Shown here: positions 54,045 through 62,524 of the stretch, piece after piece
Numbering within the stretch: the first letter of the stretch is position 1
Layout of the letters: every line of letters starts with the position of its first letter
From: Pseudomonadales bacterium
GTDB taxonomy: Bacteria; Pseudomonadota; Gammaproteobacteria; Pseudomonadales; Azotimanducaceae
Assembly: GCA_029251375.1 (NCBI GenBank)
Contig: JAQXDL010000014.1
Span: 1-64,000, forward strand
Direction: 5' to 3'
Length of the DNA stretch: 64,000 nucleotides
Notes under the pieces: model-generated
What the model was told of the DNA's origin: nothing
Seen by the model: only the letters and a program-made list of their open reading frames with translations
Database searches by the model: none
Translations under genes and position numbers: made by a program

Positions 54045-54370
54045 GGGTCTGGCTCTGAGAGAAAGCTGGCTTTAAAAAGCGTCTTGACGCTCGTTGTCAT
54101 CGTTATCTGATAGCTTCAGAAGCATAGAGGTGCTTGCTGCTTGAGTAAAGCATAGGGATTCGAATCTAACGGTGATAGCGCAAAGCACAGGGGTCCTTAC
54201 CTTAGCTGTGTTGCCGTGAACTGATACTGTCGATTTGTAAAGCAGTTATCCTCAGCAGAAGTTGCGAGCAACGGCTGTTGGTGACAAATCCGAGCAGATC
54301 AAATTTTGGTAACACTACGTTTCTGGTATTGTTGTCTGCAAAGCGTGTAGTGACTTTATAAGGCTTCAAA
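54045..54370. other. Divergent intergenic gap
   Basis: The 326 bases between the RND operon and the glutathione transferase gene should hold both promoters. I see no ORF, tandem array or convincing regulator site in it. Confidence 0.5.
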
Positions 54371-55300
54371 ATGGGAATGTTGGTCGACGGTCAATGGCAA
54401 GATCAAGAGGTGCGAAGAACAAATGCCGAGGGTGCCTTTGTTAGAAATGAATCCCCCTATCGTGACGTGATCGGCTCGGAGCGTTTCCCTGTGGAGGCAG
54501 ATCGCTATCATTTGTTTGTTAACGCGGGTTGTCCCTGGGCATATCGCACGATCCTTTATCGATCAATTAAGAATCTACAACCCTATCTGACCATGTCATA
54601 TACACTGCCCGCCGCGGGTCAGCAGGGCTGGACCTTTGGCGAGGCGGGCGAACCCTTGCTGAATGCCATGCATATGCATGACGTCTACACCCAAGCGAAT
54701 GATGATTTTACAGGCCGTTGCACCGTGCCGGTTTTGTGGGATAAAAACTCGCACACAATCGTCAACAATGAATCGGCGGACATTATTCGCATGTTTGATT
54801 CAGCCTTTGATGATCAGCAAGGTGTTAGTCCGACGCGCTATTATTTGACAGAGCATGCGACTGAAATTGATGCGCTCAATGATGAGATCTATACAACCAT
54901 CAATAATGGTGTGTACCGTTGTGGTTTTTCACAATCTCAAGCCGCTTATGATGAAGCGTTCGACCTATTGTTTGCGTCATTGGATCAATTAGATAAAAGA
55001 CTGGCTGGCCAACGTTATTTATGTGGTGCGCCGATCACAGAAGCTGATTGGCGCTTGTTCGCCACCTTGGTGCGATTTGACTTCGCCTATTACGGCCAGT
55101 TCAAGTGCAACTTGCATCGTATCGTCGATTATCCAAACCTGTGGCCCTATATGCGCGATCTATACCAGCAGCCCGGTGTCGCAGAGACCGTCGATATTAC
55201 TGCGATCAAAGGGATTTATTATGGCAGCAGAGCGCCGGGTATCTTGCCAAAAGGCCCTGCGCTAGATTTTGCTGAGCCGCATGGGCGGGCATCGCTTTGA
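54371..55300 (+). CDS. Glutathionyl-hydroquinone reductase-type GST (Xi class)
   Basis: GST-fold protein of 309 residues with the Xi-class pattern: FVNAGCPWAYRTILYRSIKNL carries the catalytic Cys54 and AGQQGWTFGEAG is a typical following segment. VPVLWDKNSHTIVNNESADIIRMF is the glutathione-binding cis-Pro and SNE-like region. Such enzymes reduce glutathionyl-hydroquinones and chloroaromatic intermediates, which suits a strain degrading aromatic-like compounds. Monocistronic; a repeat array begins 9 bases after its stop. Confidence 0.92.
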   Translation: MGMLVDGQWQDQEVRRTNAEGAFVRNESPYRDVIGSERFPVEADRYHLFVNAGCPWAYRTILYRSIKNLQPYLTMSYTLPAAGQQGWTFGEAGEPLLNAMHMHDVYTQANDDFTGRCTVPVLWDKNSHTIVNNESADIIRMFDSAFDDQQGVSPTRYYLTEHATEIDALNDEIYTTINNGVYRCGFSQSQAAYDEAFDLLFASLDQLDKRLAGQRYLCGAPITEADWRLFATLVRFDFAYYGQFKCNLHRIVDYPNLWPYMRDLYQQPGVAETVDITAIKGIYYGSRAPGILPKGPALDFAEPHGRASL

Positions 55301-55308
55301 TAGATCTA

Positions 55309-55419
55309 CATATAGACCGGCATATAGACCTGCATATAGATCTTCATATACGTCTGCATATAGATCGGCATATGGGCGGCCATATACTTAGTTCATATAC
55401 TTAGTTCATATACTTAGTC
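55309..55419. repeat. Tandem array, CATATA-headed 12/13-bp units x9
   Basis: Six 12-bp units based on CATATAGATCTG are followed by three 13-bp units (CATATACTTAGTT). All start CATAT. The array begins just after the glutathione transferase stop codon. Confidence 0.9.
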
Positions 55420-55440
55420 GATATAGCATGTCTCTATGGG

Positions 55441-55505
55441 TAGTTCTGATTGTTAGTTCTGATTGTTAGTTTAAATTGTCAGATCTGATGGTTAGTTTAG
55501 ATGGT
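55441..55505. repeat. 13-bp tandem repeat (TAGTTCTGATTGT x5)
   Basis: Two perfect copies of TAGTTCTGATTGT are followed by three diverged ones. Unit sequence is unrelated to the neighbouring CATATA array. The rest of the 55301-55962 gap holds only an FNR-like box. Confidence 0.85.
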
Positions 55506-55751
55506 TGCTTAATATAGATTACGTTTATGGCCAGCTTCTCAACGATTCGTTCCTAAAGGTTTTTTATCCTTCCAGCTGATTTTATCTGTTGTACTATAAA
55601 TTAACTGCCACCAAACCCTCCGCTTACCTGTTATTGCGTAACCAACAGGTTGCAGATGCCTAGCGATTGAAATTCTTTATTCGCGTGTGAACTAAAAAAA
55701 TAATTCTTATAACCTTTTTTTTAGACCGACGGCCAAAATACCCCTGTTTGG

Positions 55752-55765
55752 GTGATATATATCAA
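55752..55765. promoter_or_regulatory. FNR/Anr-like box
   Basis: GTGATATATATCAA differs from the FNR/Anr consensus TTGAT-N4-ATCAA at one of ten defined positions and contains a perfect 12-bp palindrome. It lies about 200 bases upstream of the collagen-like gene. Anaerobic or low-oxygen control of that gene is possible but no promoter was identified. Confidence 0.45.
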
Positions 55766-55962
55766 CTTCGTCAACCCGCTAGACTAACAAAATATGTAAA
55801 AGGTCTGCGGTGAGCCATGGTTTGGCGTTGTTTTTTATAACAACTACTCCTAGCGTTCATTCTGTAGATGTTGGAAAGTTTGTTCCAAAATTTGTTCGGA
55901 TTGCTGCCGTCTAAAGGAACAATCGAAAAATTAATACAATAATGAAAGTGGAAGGTAATTAA

Positions 55963-57558
55963 ATGATGAAGAGATTTGTGTGGTTTTCAATAATGTTATT
56001 AGGCTCCGCTGCACATGCAGCTGAACTTGTTACGTTCGAGTCGGGTACATCGGCGAAAGCCAGCGAAGTAAATGGCAACTTTGAGGCGCTCAATACTGAG
56101 GTTCAAGCTAACACTGCGGCAATTAGTAACATTACGTTAACGGCCGGCGCGGTCGGCGAGACCGGCGCAACGGGTCCGGCAGGTCCTGCTGGTGCTGATG
56201 GTGCCGATGGTGTTGCAGGCGCTGACGGTGCGCAAGGTGAAGTTGGTCCTCAAGGACCTATTGGACCGTCGGGAGGCGCGACTGGCGCCCAAGGTCCCCA
56301 AGGTGACGTAGGTCCGCAAGGTATTCAGGGACTAGTCGGAGATACTGGTCCGCAGGGCATTCAGGGCATTCAGGGCATTCAGGGAGCAGTAGGTGACACT
56401 GGACCGCAGGGGGTGCAGGGTATCCAAGGTGATCAGGGGCCTGCAGGTGCAGGCTCAGCGCTAACTGAAACAATTTTGGTCGATTGTGCAACCGACTCTT
56501 TACAAGATGCGATAGATGCCGCGACTGCCGGTATTGTGACGATTAATGTTACGGGCACCTGTACAGAGGATCTAACGATCTCGAGAAGCAATATCATTAT
56601 TGATGGAGGCTTGGGTAGTACCTTGGTGCTTTCAAATAGCCCAGGTATCCACATCTTTGGAGCTTCGAATATTGAGATAAGTGATTTTACTGTCACCGGT
56701 GGTGCCAATACCTCACTTGTCCTTGATGACGCGCAAGTCTCTTTAACTGATGTTGACATCACTACTACCGGTCACGATTTTTTTACCGCCGTAGTTGATC
56801 ATTCAAAACTAAAGATGAATGACTCTTCAATTGTTCATACTACTCCTGCTGATGATGCCGGTGCTTTGTTGGTGTTCAATAACAGTACTCTGATTATTAA
56901 TGGCGGTAACACGATCAGCACAAATGGTGATGAAGCTACAGCCTTGGATATTGTGCAAAGTTCGGCTGTCACTAAAGGTCTCGATTCAACAACAAGTGAT
57001 ACGATTTCGAGCACAGGCCTTGATGGGCTTGGTATTTTGATTGAAGGAGCGTCTTCAGCCTTTTTCATCACTGATAGTGGTGTATCGATCACCGGTGGCG
57101 TTGAGATTATTGGGGGTTCCTACCTGCTCGCCGATGCCATGGATGTTACAGGGGGGATGTCCCTCGAGTTGAATTCAAGTGTATTGACTGAAGGTTCTTG
57201 CCCTTCTTTTCCTACCAGCTGTAGTGTCAACATTTCGGGCGATGTGAATTTATTCAAAGGCTCGATGTACACAGGCGAGTCTGCGATTTTTGACGTCGGT
57301 ACGATTACTATTTCGAAAAACAGCGAAATGGGTTTAGAAGGGAGTGTGCTCGCCTCCGATGTTACAGGTTCCGGAACACTCGTCACAAATAGCACTAACG
57401 TTTCTGGGAATATCCACTGTCCTTCCGGCGACGCGACTGAGTTGACTACGTTTCTTCTCGATGGCTCAGATACGACGGGCCTGACCGTGTCGGGCGGAAC
57501 GTCCACTTCGCCAAGTTGCGTGTTTGAGCAAGGTATTGGCATCCGTGCCTACGATTAG
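55963..57558 (+). CDS. Collagen-like exported protein with beta-helix-like C-terminal region
   Basis: Exported 531-residue protein. A signal peptide (ending SAAHA) is followed by a short domain FESGTSAKASEVNGNFEALN common at the head of such surface proteins. A G-x-y collagen-like stretch of about 110 residues comes next (about 63-170; GPAGPAGADG, then several GIQ units). The C-terminal region (about 175-520) is rich in short strand/turn repeats (ISRSNIIIDGG, ASNIEISDFTVTGG) resembling a right-handed beta-helix. Probably a surface or fibre protein. The lipoprotein gene 16 bases downstream forms an operon with it. Confidence 0.8.
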   Translation: MMKRFVWFSIMLLGSAAHAAELVTFESGTSAKASEVNGNFEALNTEVQANTAAISNITLTAGAVGETGATGPAGPAGADGADGVAGADGAQGEVGPQGPIGPSGGATGAQGPQGDVGPQGIQGLVGDTGPQGIQGIQGIQGAVGDTGPQGVQGIQGDQGPAGAGSALTETILVDCATDSLQDAIDAATAGIVTINVTGTCTEDLTISRSNIIIDGGLGSTLVLSNSPGIHIFGASNIEISDFTVTGGANTSLVLDDAQVSLTDVDITTTGHDFFTAVVDHSKLKMNDSSIVHTTPADDAGALLVFNNSTLIINGGNTISTNGDEATALDIVQSSAVTKGLDSTTSDTISSTGLDGLGILIEGASSAFFITDSGVSITGGVEIIGGSYLLADAMDVTGGMSLELNSSVLTEGSCPSFPTSCSVNISGDVNLFKGSMYTGESAIFDVGTITISKNSEMGLEGSVLASDVTGSGTLVTNSTNVSGNIHCPSGDATELTTFLLDGSDTTGLTVSGGTSTSPSCVFEQGIGIRAYD

Positions 57559-57573
57559 AGTGAGGAAGGGAGA

Positions 57574-59064
57574 GTGAAGATGAAATACTTTTTTCATATA
57601 CGCGTAGTTCTTAGTTGTTTCTTTGTTGTCCTTCTTAGCGCCTGCGGCGGAGGTGGTGGCAGCAGCGATAGAGGTGACTCTGCTGGATTGGAGTCCACAA
57701 CTTTTGCGTCAGAGCCCACTGTTGTGAGTGGTGTGGCGGCAACTGGTGCGGCGTTAGATGGTGCCACGGTCGAGATTATTGATGCGAGCGGTAACTTGGT
57801 TGATGTCGGTGATGTATTAACTGGCAGTGATGGTTCATATCAAGTTGAATTACCTGATGATATTGCCTTACCAGTGATTGTTAGAGTCACGCCTTTGGTA
57901 GGCCCACCTTTGTTGAATATCGTAGCGCCGCCGGAAGACGGCAGCACCGCGATTACGGCTAACGTCAACCCCGTGACAGATCTGGTTTCCAGTTCTGCCC
58001 TGGGTGATGCCGATAGTAGTGATGCCGGTGCGCTTGCCGGCGCATTATCGAGTGTGGATACGTCAACGCTTGAGGCCACGGGTGATGAAGTGCTGCAGCG
58101 AGTGTTGGGTAGTTCAGTGCAATATAGTAGTTTTGCAAATGATCCGAATTTTGTCGCCAAAACCGAAGCGAGTGACACGATCCCTTCGGCAACGGATGCG
58201 ATTTTGGATACCTTGGCAAAACAGGCTGAAGATTCCGGCACAGATATTAAAACTCAACTGAAAAACCTTGAGGAGCAGGAAACACCTTCCAAATTGCTGG
58301 AAGAGCCTGCGTTTCAGGTTGGCCTGATTGGCGAGATGATCAAAGGTGGAGCAGCCTCTGAAGATCTTGAAGCACAGCTGCAAGACATTGGGGCGATTGA
58401 CGAGCCTGTTGAAGGCGTCGGTGATGTGTTTCGAGCGGTGATAGCCGCGGTACCTGCCTTGATTCAAACCGTGACAGATGACTCGACAGCATTGGCTGAT
58501 GACGCAGATCTTCTTGAAATTGCAACGGATGCCGCCGTCGATATGTTGGCGGACACAATTGACGAGAAAAAGACTCGTTTTGCGGCCGATGCTGATGACT
58601 TAGTGAGTGCGATTAACTCACCCAGCTTACAAGACGCGGTCACTAAGGTTGTTCAAAGCAGCGTTGTTCCGACACTTGCAGCCTTTGCTGGTGGTGATGC
58701 AACCGACGATACATTGCAAGGATTGCAGGATCTCGCCGGTCAGGTCACAACGGCGGCAGCAACTGTCGCTAGTTCATTTGAGTTCACCGAGACTTCGACC
58801 GATGTTAGTAGCCTTATTTCTGAGTTCGTTTCAACGAATGTTGCGCCATCGTCAGAGGTAACTGCGCAGGACTTGGCCGATGCGTCAGCCAGTGGTGAGT
58901 CGATAGTGGTTGATGTTGGTGATGTTAACGACATCCGCGGTAGTCTTGAAGAATTTGCGACAGAAAATGTCGATCTGATTGAAGGCACCATTGATGATCT
59001 TATACAGACAGTCCCGTCAGGTATTTGGGATGAAGTGGTTTGGGATAGCTTTAACTGGGGCTAA
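57574..59064 (+). CDS. Lipoprotein of unknown function, partner of the collagen-like protein
   Basis: Lipoprotein of 496 residues: lipobox LLSAC followed by a Gly-rich run (GGGGGSS). Then comes a carboxypeptidase-regulatory-like beta-sandwich (VSGVAATGAALDGATVEIIDASGNLV, DGSYQVELP) of about 80 residues. The rest is mainly helical, acidic and Ala/Asp/Thr-rich with no recognised domain. The gene starts 16 bases after the collagen-like gene, so it may anchor or process that protein at the outer membrane. A terminator follows. Confidence 0.75.
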   Translation: MKMKYFFHIRVVLSCFFVVLLSACGGGGGSSDRGDSAGLESTTFASEPTVVSGVAATGAALDGATVEIIDASGNLVDVGDVLTGSDGSYQVELPDDIALPVIVRVTPLVGPPLLNIVAPPEDGSTAITANVNPVTDLVSSSALGDADSSDAGALAGALSSVDTSTLEATGDEVLQRVLGSSVQYSSFANDPNFVAKTEASDTIPSATDAILDTLAKQAEDSGTDIKTQLKNLEEQETPSKLLEEPAFQVGLIGEMIKGGAASEDLEAQLQDIGAIDEPVEGVGDVFRAVIAAVPALIQTVTDDSTALADDADLLEIATDAAVDMLADTIDEKKTRFAADADDLVSAINSPSLQDAVTKVVQSSVVPTLAAFAGGDATDDTLQGLQDLAGQVTTAAATVASSFEFTETSTDVSSLISEFVSTNVAPSSEVTAQDLADASASGESIVVDVGDVNDIRGSLEEFATENVDLIEGTIDDLIQTVPSGIWDEVVWDSFNWG

Positions 59065-59092
59065 TTGACGGCGTCAGTGTTATCGAAGAGTT

Positions 59093-59126
59093 GCCCGGTG
59101 AGTGACTAGCACCGGGCTTACTTTTA
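59093..59126 (+). terminator. Rho-independent terminator
   Basis: A perfect 8-bp stem GCCCGGTG/CACCGGGC with a 9-nt loop, followed by TTACTTTTA, lies 29 bases after the lipoprotein stop. Confidence 0.75.
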
Positions 59127-59247
59127 CTGACAACACCTTTAATCTTGTTTTAATATTGTCTTGGTTCGATGCTGGGTTGCTGTGTTCTTGCTAAAGCATC
59201 CGCGAAAGAATAATCTCTTTTTCCCTCGATCTGCTGCTCTAGTTTTC

Positions 59248-60195
59248 TTACTTCTTTGGCAAGTCTGCGTCATCTGTCGGCAGGCCGGATTCTAACCAAG
59301 CTTCAATGCCGCCGGTCATAGGATACACATTCGATATACCGTAACGTTTTAACTGTAGTGCCACACGGGCACTAGAAGCTTCGCTTGGTCAGCTACAGTA
59401 GACGACGATATCGCCGTCCAGGGGGATGTTCTTATGATCCCGCTCAATGGATTCCATTCTAAGTCGCTGCGCGCCCGGCAACAGATGCGGGATATTGTTA
59501 AGATCGTAGTCGTGTCTGAGATCAAGGATTTTTAGGTCCTCGCCTTTTTCGATGCGGGCGCTGACTTCCTCTGGTGTGAGGCGGCGCATATCGAGTGATT
59601 TTACAAATAGATGGCGGTTAACTAACTTCCAGATAAAGAAACCGGCAATCAATAGCCCAATAATAACGCCAGCCACAATGCCGGCCTCCGCAATGCGCGT
59701 CGCCATCATCTCGAGTTCATTGTGAAAAAAGAAGCCAACCGACGTAAATGCCGCTGCCCAGATAAGTGTGCCAATGGTGTCGAGAGTTAGGAATGTGAAC
59801 AAGCCCATGCCCGTTAAGCCAGACATTGGTGGTGCGAGCGTCTGCAGACCAGGCACAAATTTGGCAAGAACAACCGATAGTGGCCCAAGTTTGCGGAACA
59901 GTGTTTGCGTATCTCGAACGCAAAAATCGGGCTCCAGAGACAGAATACACAGTAAGTGCAACACCCGCACACCTCTAAGCCTGCCTAGCCAGAACCAGAA
60001 TGCGTCAATCGGTACGGAAGCGACAACGCAGGTCAGCAAAATCAACGCAGGTGATAACTGACCCATGCCAGCGAGTGCGCCAGCCGCTAACATTAACGGT
60101 ATTGCCGGCAGCGGCAAGCCTGCTTGGTCCAACGCGACCCAGACGAAAATGACTGTGTAGCCGTGCTCTACTAAAAATTGTAAGAATTCTGCCAT
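59248..60195 (-). CDS. DedA-rhodanese fusion selenoprotein candidate
   Basis: Read through one UGA (59389-59391) this gene encodes 315 residues. The N-terminal DedA/SNARE-associated membrane domain (about 1-200) has PLPAIPLMLAAGALAG and KFVPGLQTLAPPMSGLTGMG. The C-terminal rhodanese domain has ILDLRHDYD and VYCS-U-PSEASSARVA, with GISNVYPMTGGIEAWLESGLP after it. In Cys relatives the loop reads YCSCPNEAS, so the UGA (residue 269) sits exactly at the catalytic Cys. Stopping at the UGA would remove the active site and the last 46 residues. Sulfur or selenium transfer at the inner face of the membrane is inferred. A near-perfect SECIS-like hairpin follows the UGA. Confidence 0.88.
59356..59374 (-). 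promoter_or_regulatory. Bacterial SECIS-like hairpin in the DedA-rhodanese mRNA
   Basis: The mRNA reads UAGUGCC-CGUGU-GGCACUA: a perfect 7-bp stem with a 5-nt loop beginning 22 nt after the UGA. The central 14 bases are identical to the hairpin after the redoxin UGA but lie in another codon phase (Ser-Ala-Arg-Val-Ala here, Val-Pro-Val-Trp-Gln there). Confidence 0.85.
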
Positions 60196-60249
60196 AAGCT
60201 ATTGTACGTCAACTTGAGTTACTTCTTTATTAGTACGCGATTGTACCGT

Positions 60250-61044
60250 TCACTTGTTTGATTTGTCAGACACGGCGCGCGTATAACTGCGAATCGTCTC
60301 TTTATATTCGTCCTCAGTAAAAGCCCATTGCTGCAAGTCAGCATCAGCCCAACCCATAGCCATGCCAGACGAAGATCGTCCCAGCGCAGAGGTCATTGAT
60401 CGCGTTATAGCCAACGAGGCTGCCGGTATAGCGATCAGTTCCGCAATAAGTTTCTCAGTTACATCCGTCAGCTGGTGCGTTGCCGCGGTGCGCTGCGCCC
60501 AGCCACTTTGTTTGAGTTCTGTCGCATCGACTCTACGTGCTGTCATGACCCAATCCCGCGCCGTTGGTAGTCCAACTTCTCGGGCTAACAAAGGTGTGCC
60601 ATTCCACACATTAGGAATGCCGAGTGCCAGTTCGGGAATACGGAATACAACATTTTCTGCGACCACTCTAAAATCGCAGGCAGTGGCAAGCAGGGCGCCG
60701 CCACCAATCACGTGGCCTTGCATGGATGCGATAGTGACTTGCGGTATGCGATCAAGCTGTTCCAGCACCCGCTGCCAGGTGGCGGTCTTGTTTCGTCGCG
60801 TTGACCAATCCCCTTCGACCTTTGGGTAAGACGTGGTTTTTAAATCTGCGCCAGAACAGAAAGACTTGCCTTCGCCGCTGATAACCAGCAATCGAATATC
60901 CGGTCGCTCCATTAAATCGTTCAGAGTCGAGGCGATGACTTTTCGTATATCATCATTGAGCGCGTTTAATTGTTTTGGTCTACTGAAAATGAGTCTAACA
61001 ATTGACTCTTCGTAGATGACTTTTATTCCATCGAACTCTGACAT
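60250..61044 (-). CDS. Enoyl-CoA hydratase/isomerase family protein
   Basis: Crotonase-fold protein of 264 residues. The oxyanion-hole blocks are SFCSGADLKTTSYP and MQGHVIGGGALLATACDFRV; Glu in FRIPELALGIPNVWNG is at the first catalytic Glu position, while the second block reads VWNGTPLLAREVG without an obvious second Glu. This suggests isomerase-type or lyase-type chemistry. The DedA-rhodanese gene follows 54 bases downstream on the same strand. Confidence 0.9.
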   Translation of the reverse strand: MSEFDGIKVIYEESIVRLIFSRPKQLNALNDDIRKVIASTLNDLMERPDIRLLVISGEGKSFCSGADLKTTSYPKVEGDWSTRRNKTATWQRVLEQLDRIPQVTIASMQGHVIGGGALLATACDFRVVAENVVFRIPELALGIPNVWNGTPLLAREVGLPTARDWVMTARRVDATELKQSGWAQRTAATHQLTDVTEKLIAELIAIPAASLAITRSMTSALGRSSSGMAMGWADADLQQWAFTEDEYKETIRSYTRAVSDKSNK

Positions 61045-61214
61045 TAGTTTGCTCTGACTGATTGAGACATTAAGTGATAAGTAGCGTAAAACGAAATAGT
61101 AACATTATTATTAGCGTGGCTTTGGGAGGGTCAATCTTTCTGTCTACGGGCAGTGCATTGACCGAGGTTTTTAAAACAACGATAAAAATAAACGTTAACT
61201 TTTTAAGCGCCGCC

Positions 61215-61334
61215 TTTACAAGCGCTATTTTTACAAGAGCTATCTTTGCAAAAGCTAGGATGACAAAAGCTAGTATAAAAAAGCTAACGTCACAAAAGCT
61301 AACGTCACAAGAGCTAACGTCACAAGAGCTATGT
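61215..61334. repeat. 15-bp tandem repeat, 8 copies
   Basis: Eight 15-bp units grade from TTTACAAGCGCTATT to TCACAAGAGCTAACG; the last four are near-identical. Because 15 is a multiple of three, both strands show spurious ORFs of period five residues (for example SQKLT, SQELT). The array lies in the 61045-61365 divergent gap, upstream of the unknown gene at 61366. Confidence 0.9.
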
Positions 61335-61365
61335 CGACAATCGCCATTCGGAGGGTAAAACAACA

Positions 61366-62283
61366 ATGACCAATCACTCAGATCTTATTGTTGGCTTCTC
61401 CTTCAGTCTTAGGCCTGATGGTTCTGCCGGTTCCTATAACGCGCTGCTGGCTGAGCACTTACTTGGCCAAATTCAAAAACATGAGGCAGCTTTCGGTGAA
61501 ATACCTTACGTGGCGGTTCAATGGGAGATTGCTGATGCTTTGTTCGCTTTGTCGAGTCAATGGTTTAAGAAACTTGAATCCGAAAAAAAGGTGTTCGTGG
61601 TTGAGCCGCCCAAATTTACCGACGACGATATCGATGCAGCGGGGCTCCAGTTATTCTTTGAATCAAAGATACCGCTAGCTTCTCAATCAGACACGCGACG
61701 CACCTATGATGTAAGACTGGTTGAGCGCTTTTCAGCATCCGTGGCGGATAGATCTATACGACAAGGGCTGAACGATCTGCTGAGGCAATCGAGATTCTAC
61801 GAATACTTTAAAGGTCTTGAACTTTTTGATCTAACACGCCCAGCTTTGGGCGCCTTTTTTACAGAATTTAGGCAACTGCCGCTATCGAAAGATTATCCGC
61901 AGGGTTTGAATGGCTATCACCGTATCAGAGTTAACCGATTGATTATCGAGCGTATTATCGACAACCCTAAATTGTTGAAGAGCGGCCAGTATTTGAGCAC
62001 GGCGGGTGTGATTGATGCTGTTTTCGAACATTGCTATAGCCAAAATCTGGCGCTGAAAGACATAAGTGTGATCGCGCATCCGCTGCATGCGCCTCGCTGT
62101 ATTGAACAAGCTAGGTCGTTCTTTGCTGCGCGGGATCAAGCTCCTCGCGTTCAATGCGAATTCCTCGATGCAACCTTCCCATGGGATCCATCGAGTGCGC
62201 AGGTCTGGTGTCGCTCTCTGTCGAACTGGCAGGTCTATGAAAAAGTTGTAAGGACGCTGTTGGCAAACAACAGAAGTGCTTAA
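61366..62283 (+). CDS. Conserved-looking protein of unknown function
   Basis: Soluble protein of 305 residues without signal peptide or membrane segment. I cannot assign a family. It has an alternating helix/strand pattern starting DLIVGFSFSLRPDGSAGSYNALLAEHLLGQI, and a C-terminal stretch KDISVIAHPLHAPRCIEQARSFFAARD that recalls the alpha/beta layout of DUF218/YdcF-type proteins, a weak resemblance. GGAGGG precedes the ATG at good spacing, supporting the start. No operon partner. Confidence 0.65.
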   Translation: MTNHSDLIVGFSFSLRPDGSAGSYNALLAEHLLGQIQKHEAAFGEIPYVAVQWEIADALFALSSQWFKKLESEKKVFVVEPPKFTDDDIDAAGLQLFFESKIPLASQSDTRRTYDVRLVERFSASVADRSIRQGLNDLLRQSRFYEYFKGLELFDLTRPALGAFFTEFRQLPLSKDYPQGLNGYHRIRVNRLIIERIIDNPKLLKSGQYLSTAGVIDAVFEHCYSQNLALKDISVIAHPLHAPRCIEQARSFFAARDQAPRVQCEFLDATFPWDPSSAQVWCRSLSNWQVYEKVVRTLLANNRSA

Positions 62284-62524
62284 CCGTCCACATGAGGTTG
62301 ATTAATGAGGTCAGATAAGAACGTCAAGCAGGCCTGGCTTTGAGTCTTTTAGTCGAAGTTTGATAGGTCGGTTATAGACTGGACTTTCATCGCAGGTCAT
62401 AAATTCAGTACACTACGTTGAGATCGGCTGCCTTAAAAGCCGTTGCGAAAAAAACGATCAACAAATCTGCAATACATTAGACAGCTTACAGTACGTATTA
62501 ACAATATTGTCATGAGGAATAATT

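Noticed and set aside
55309-55505. Tandem arrays as a CRISPR locus
   Set aside because: Units are directly adjacent with no spacers, shorter than CRISPR repeats, and no cas gene is present.
61070-61366. Opposite-strand ORFs of 98 and 94 residues over the 15-bp array
   Set aside because: Both arise from a repeat whose length is a multiple of three, and neither has a convincing domain.
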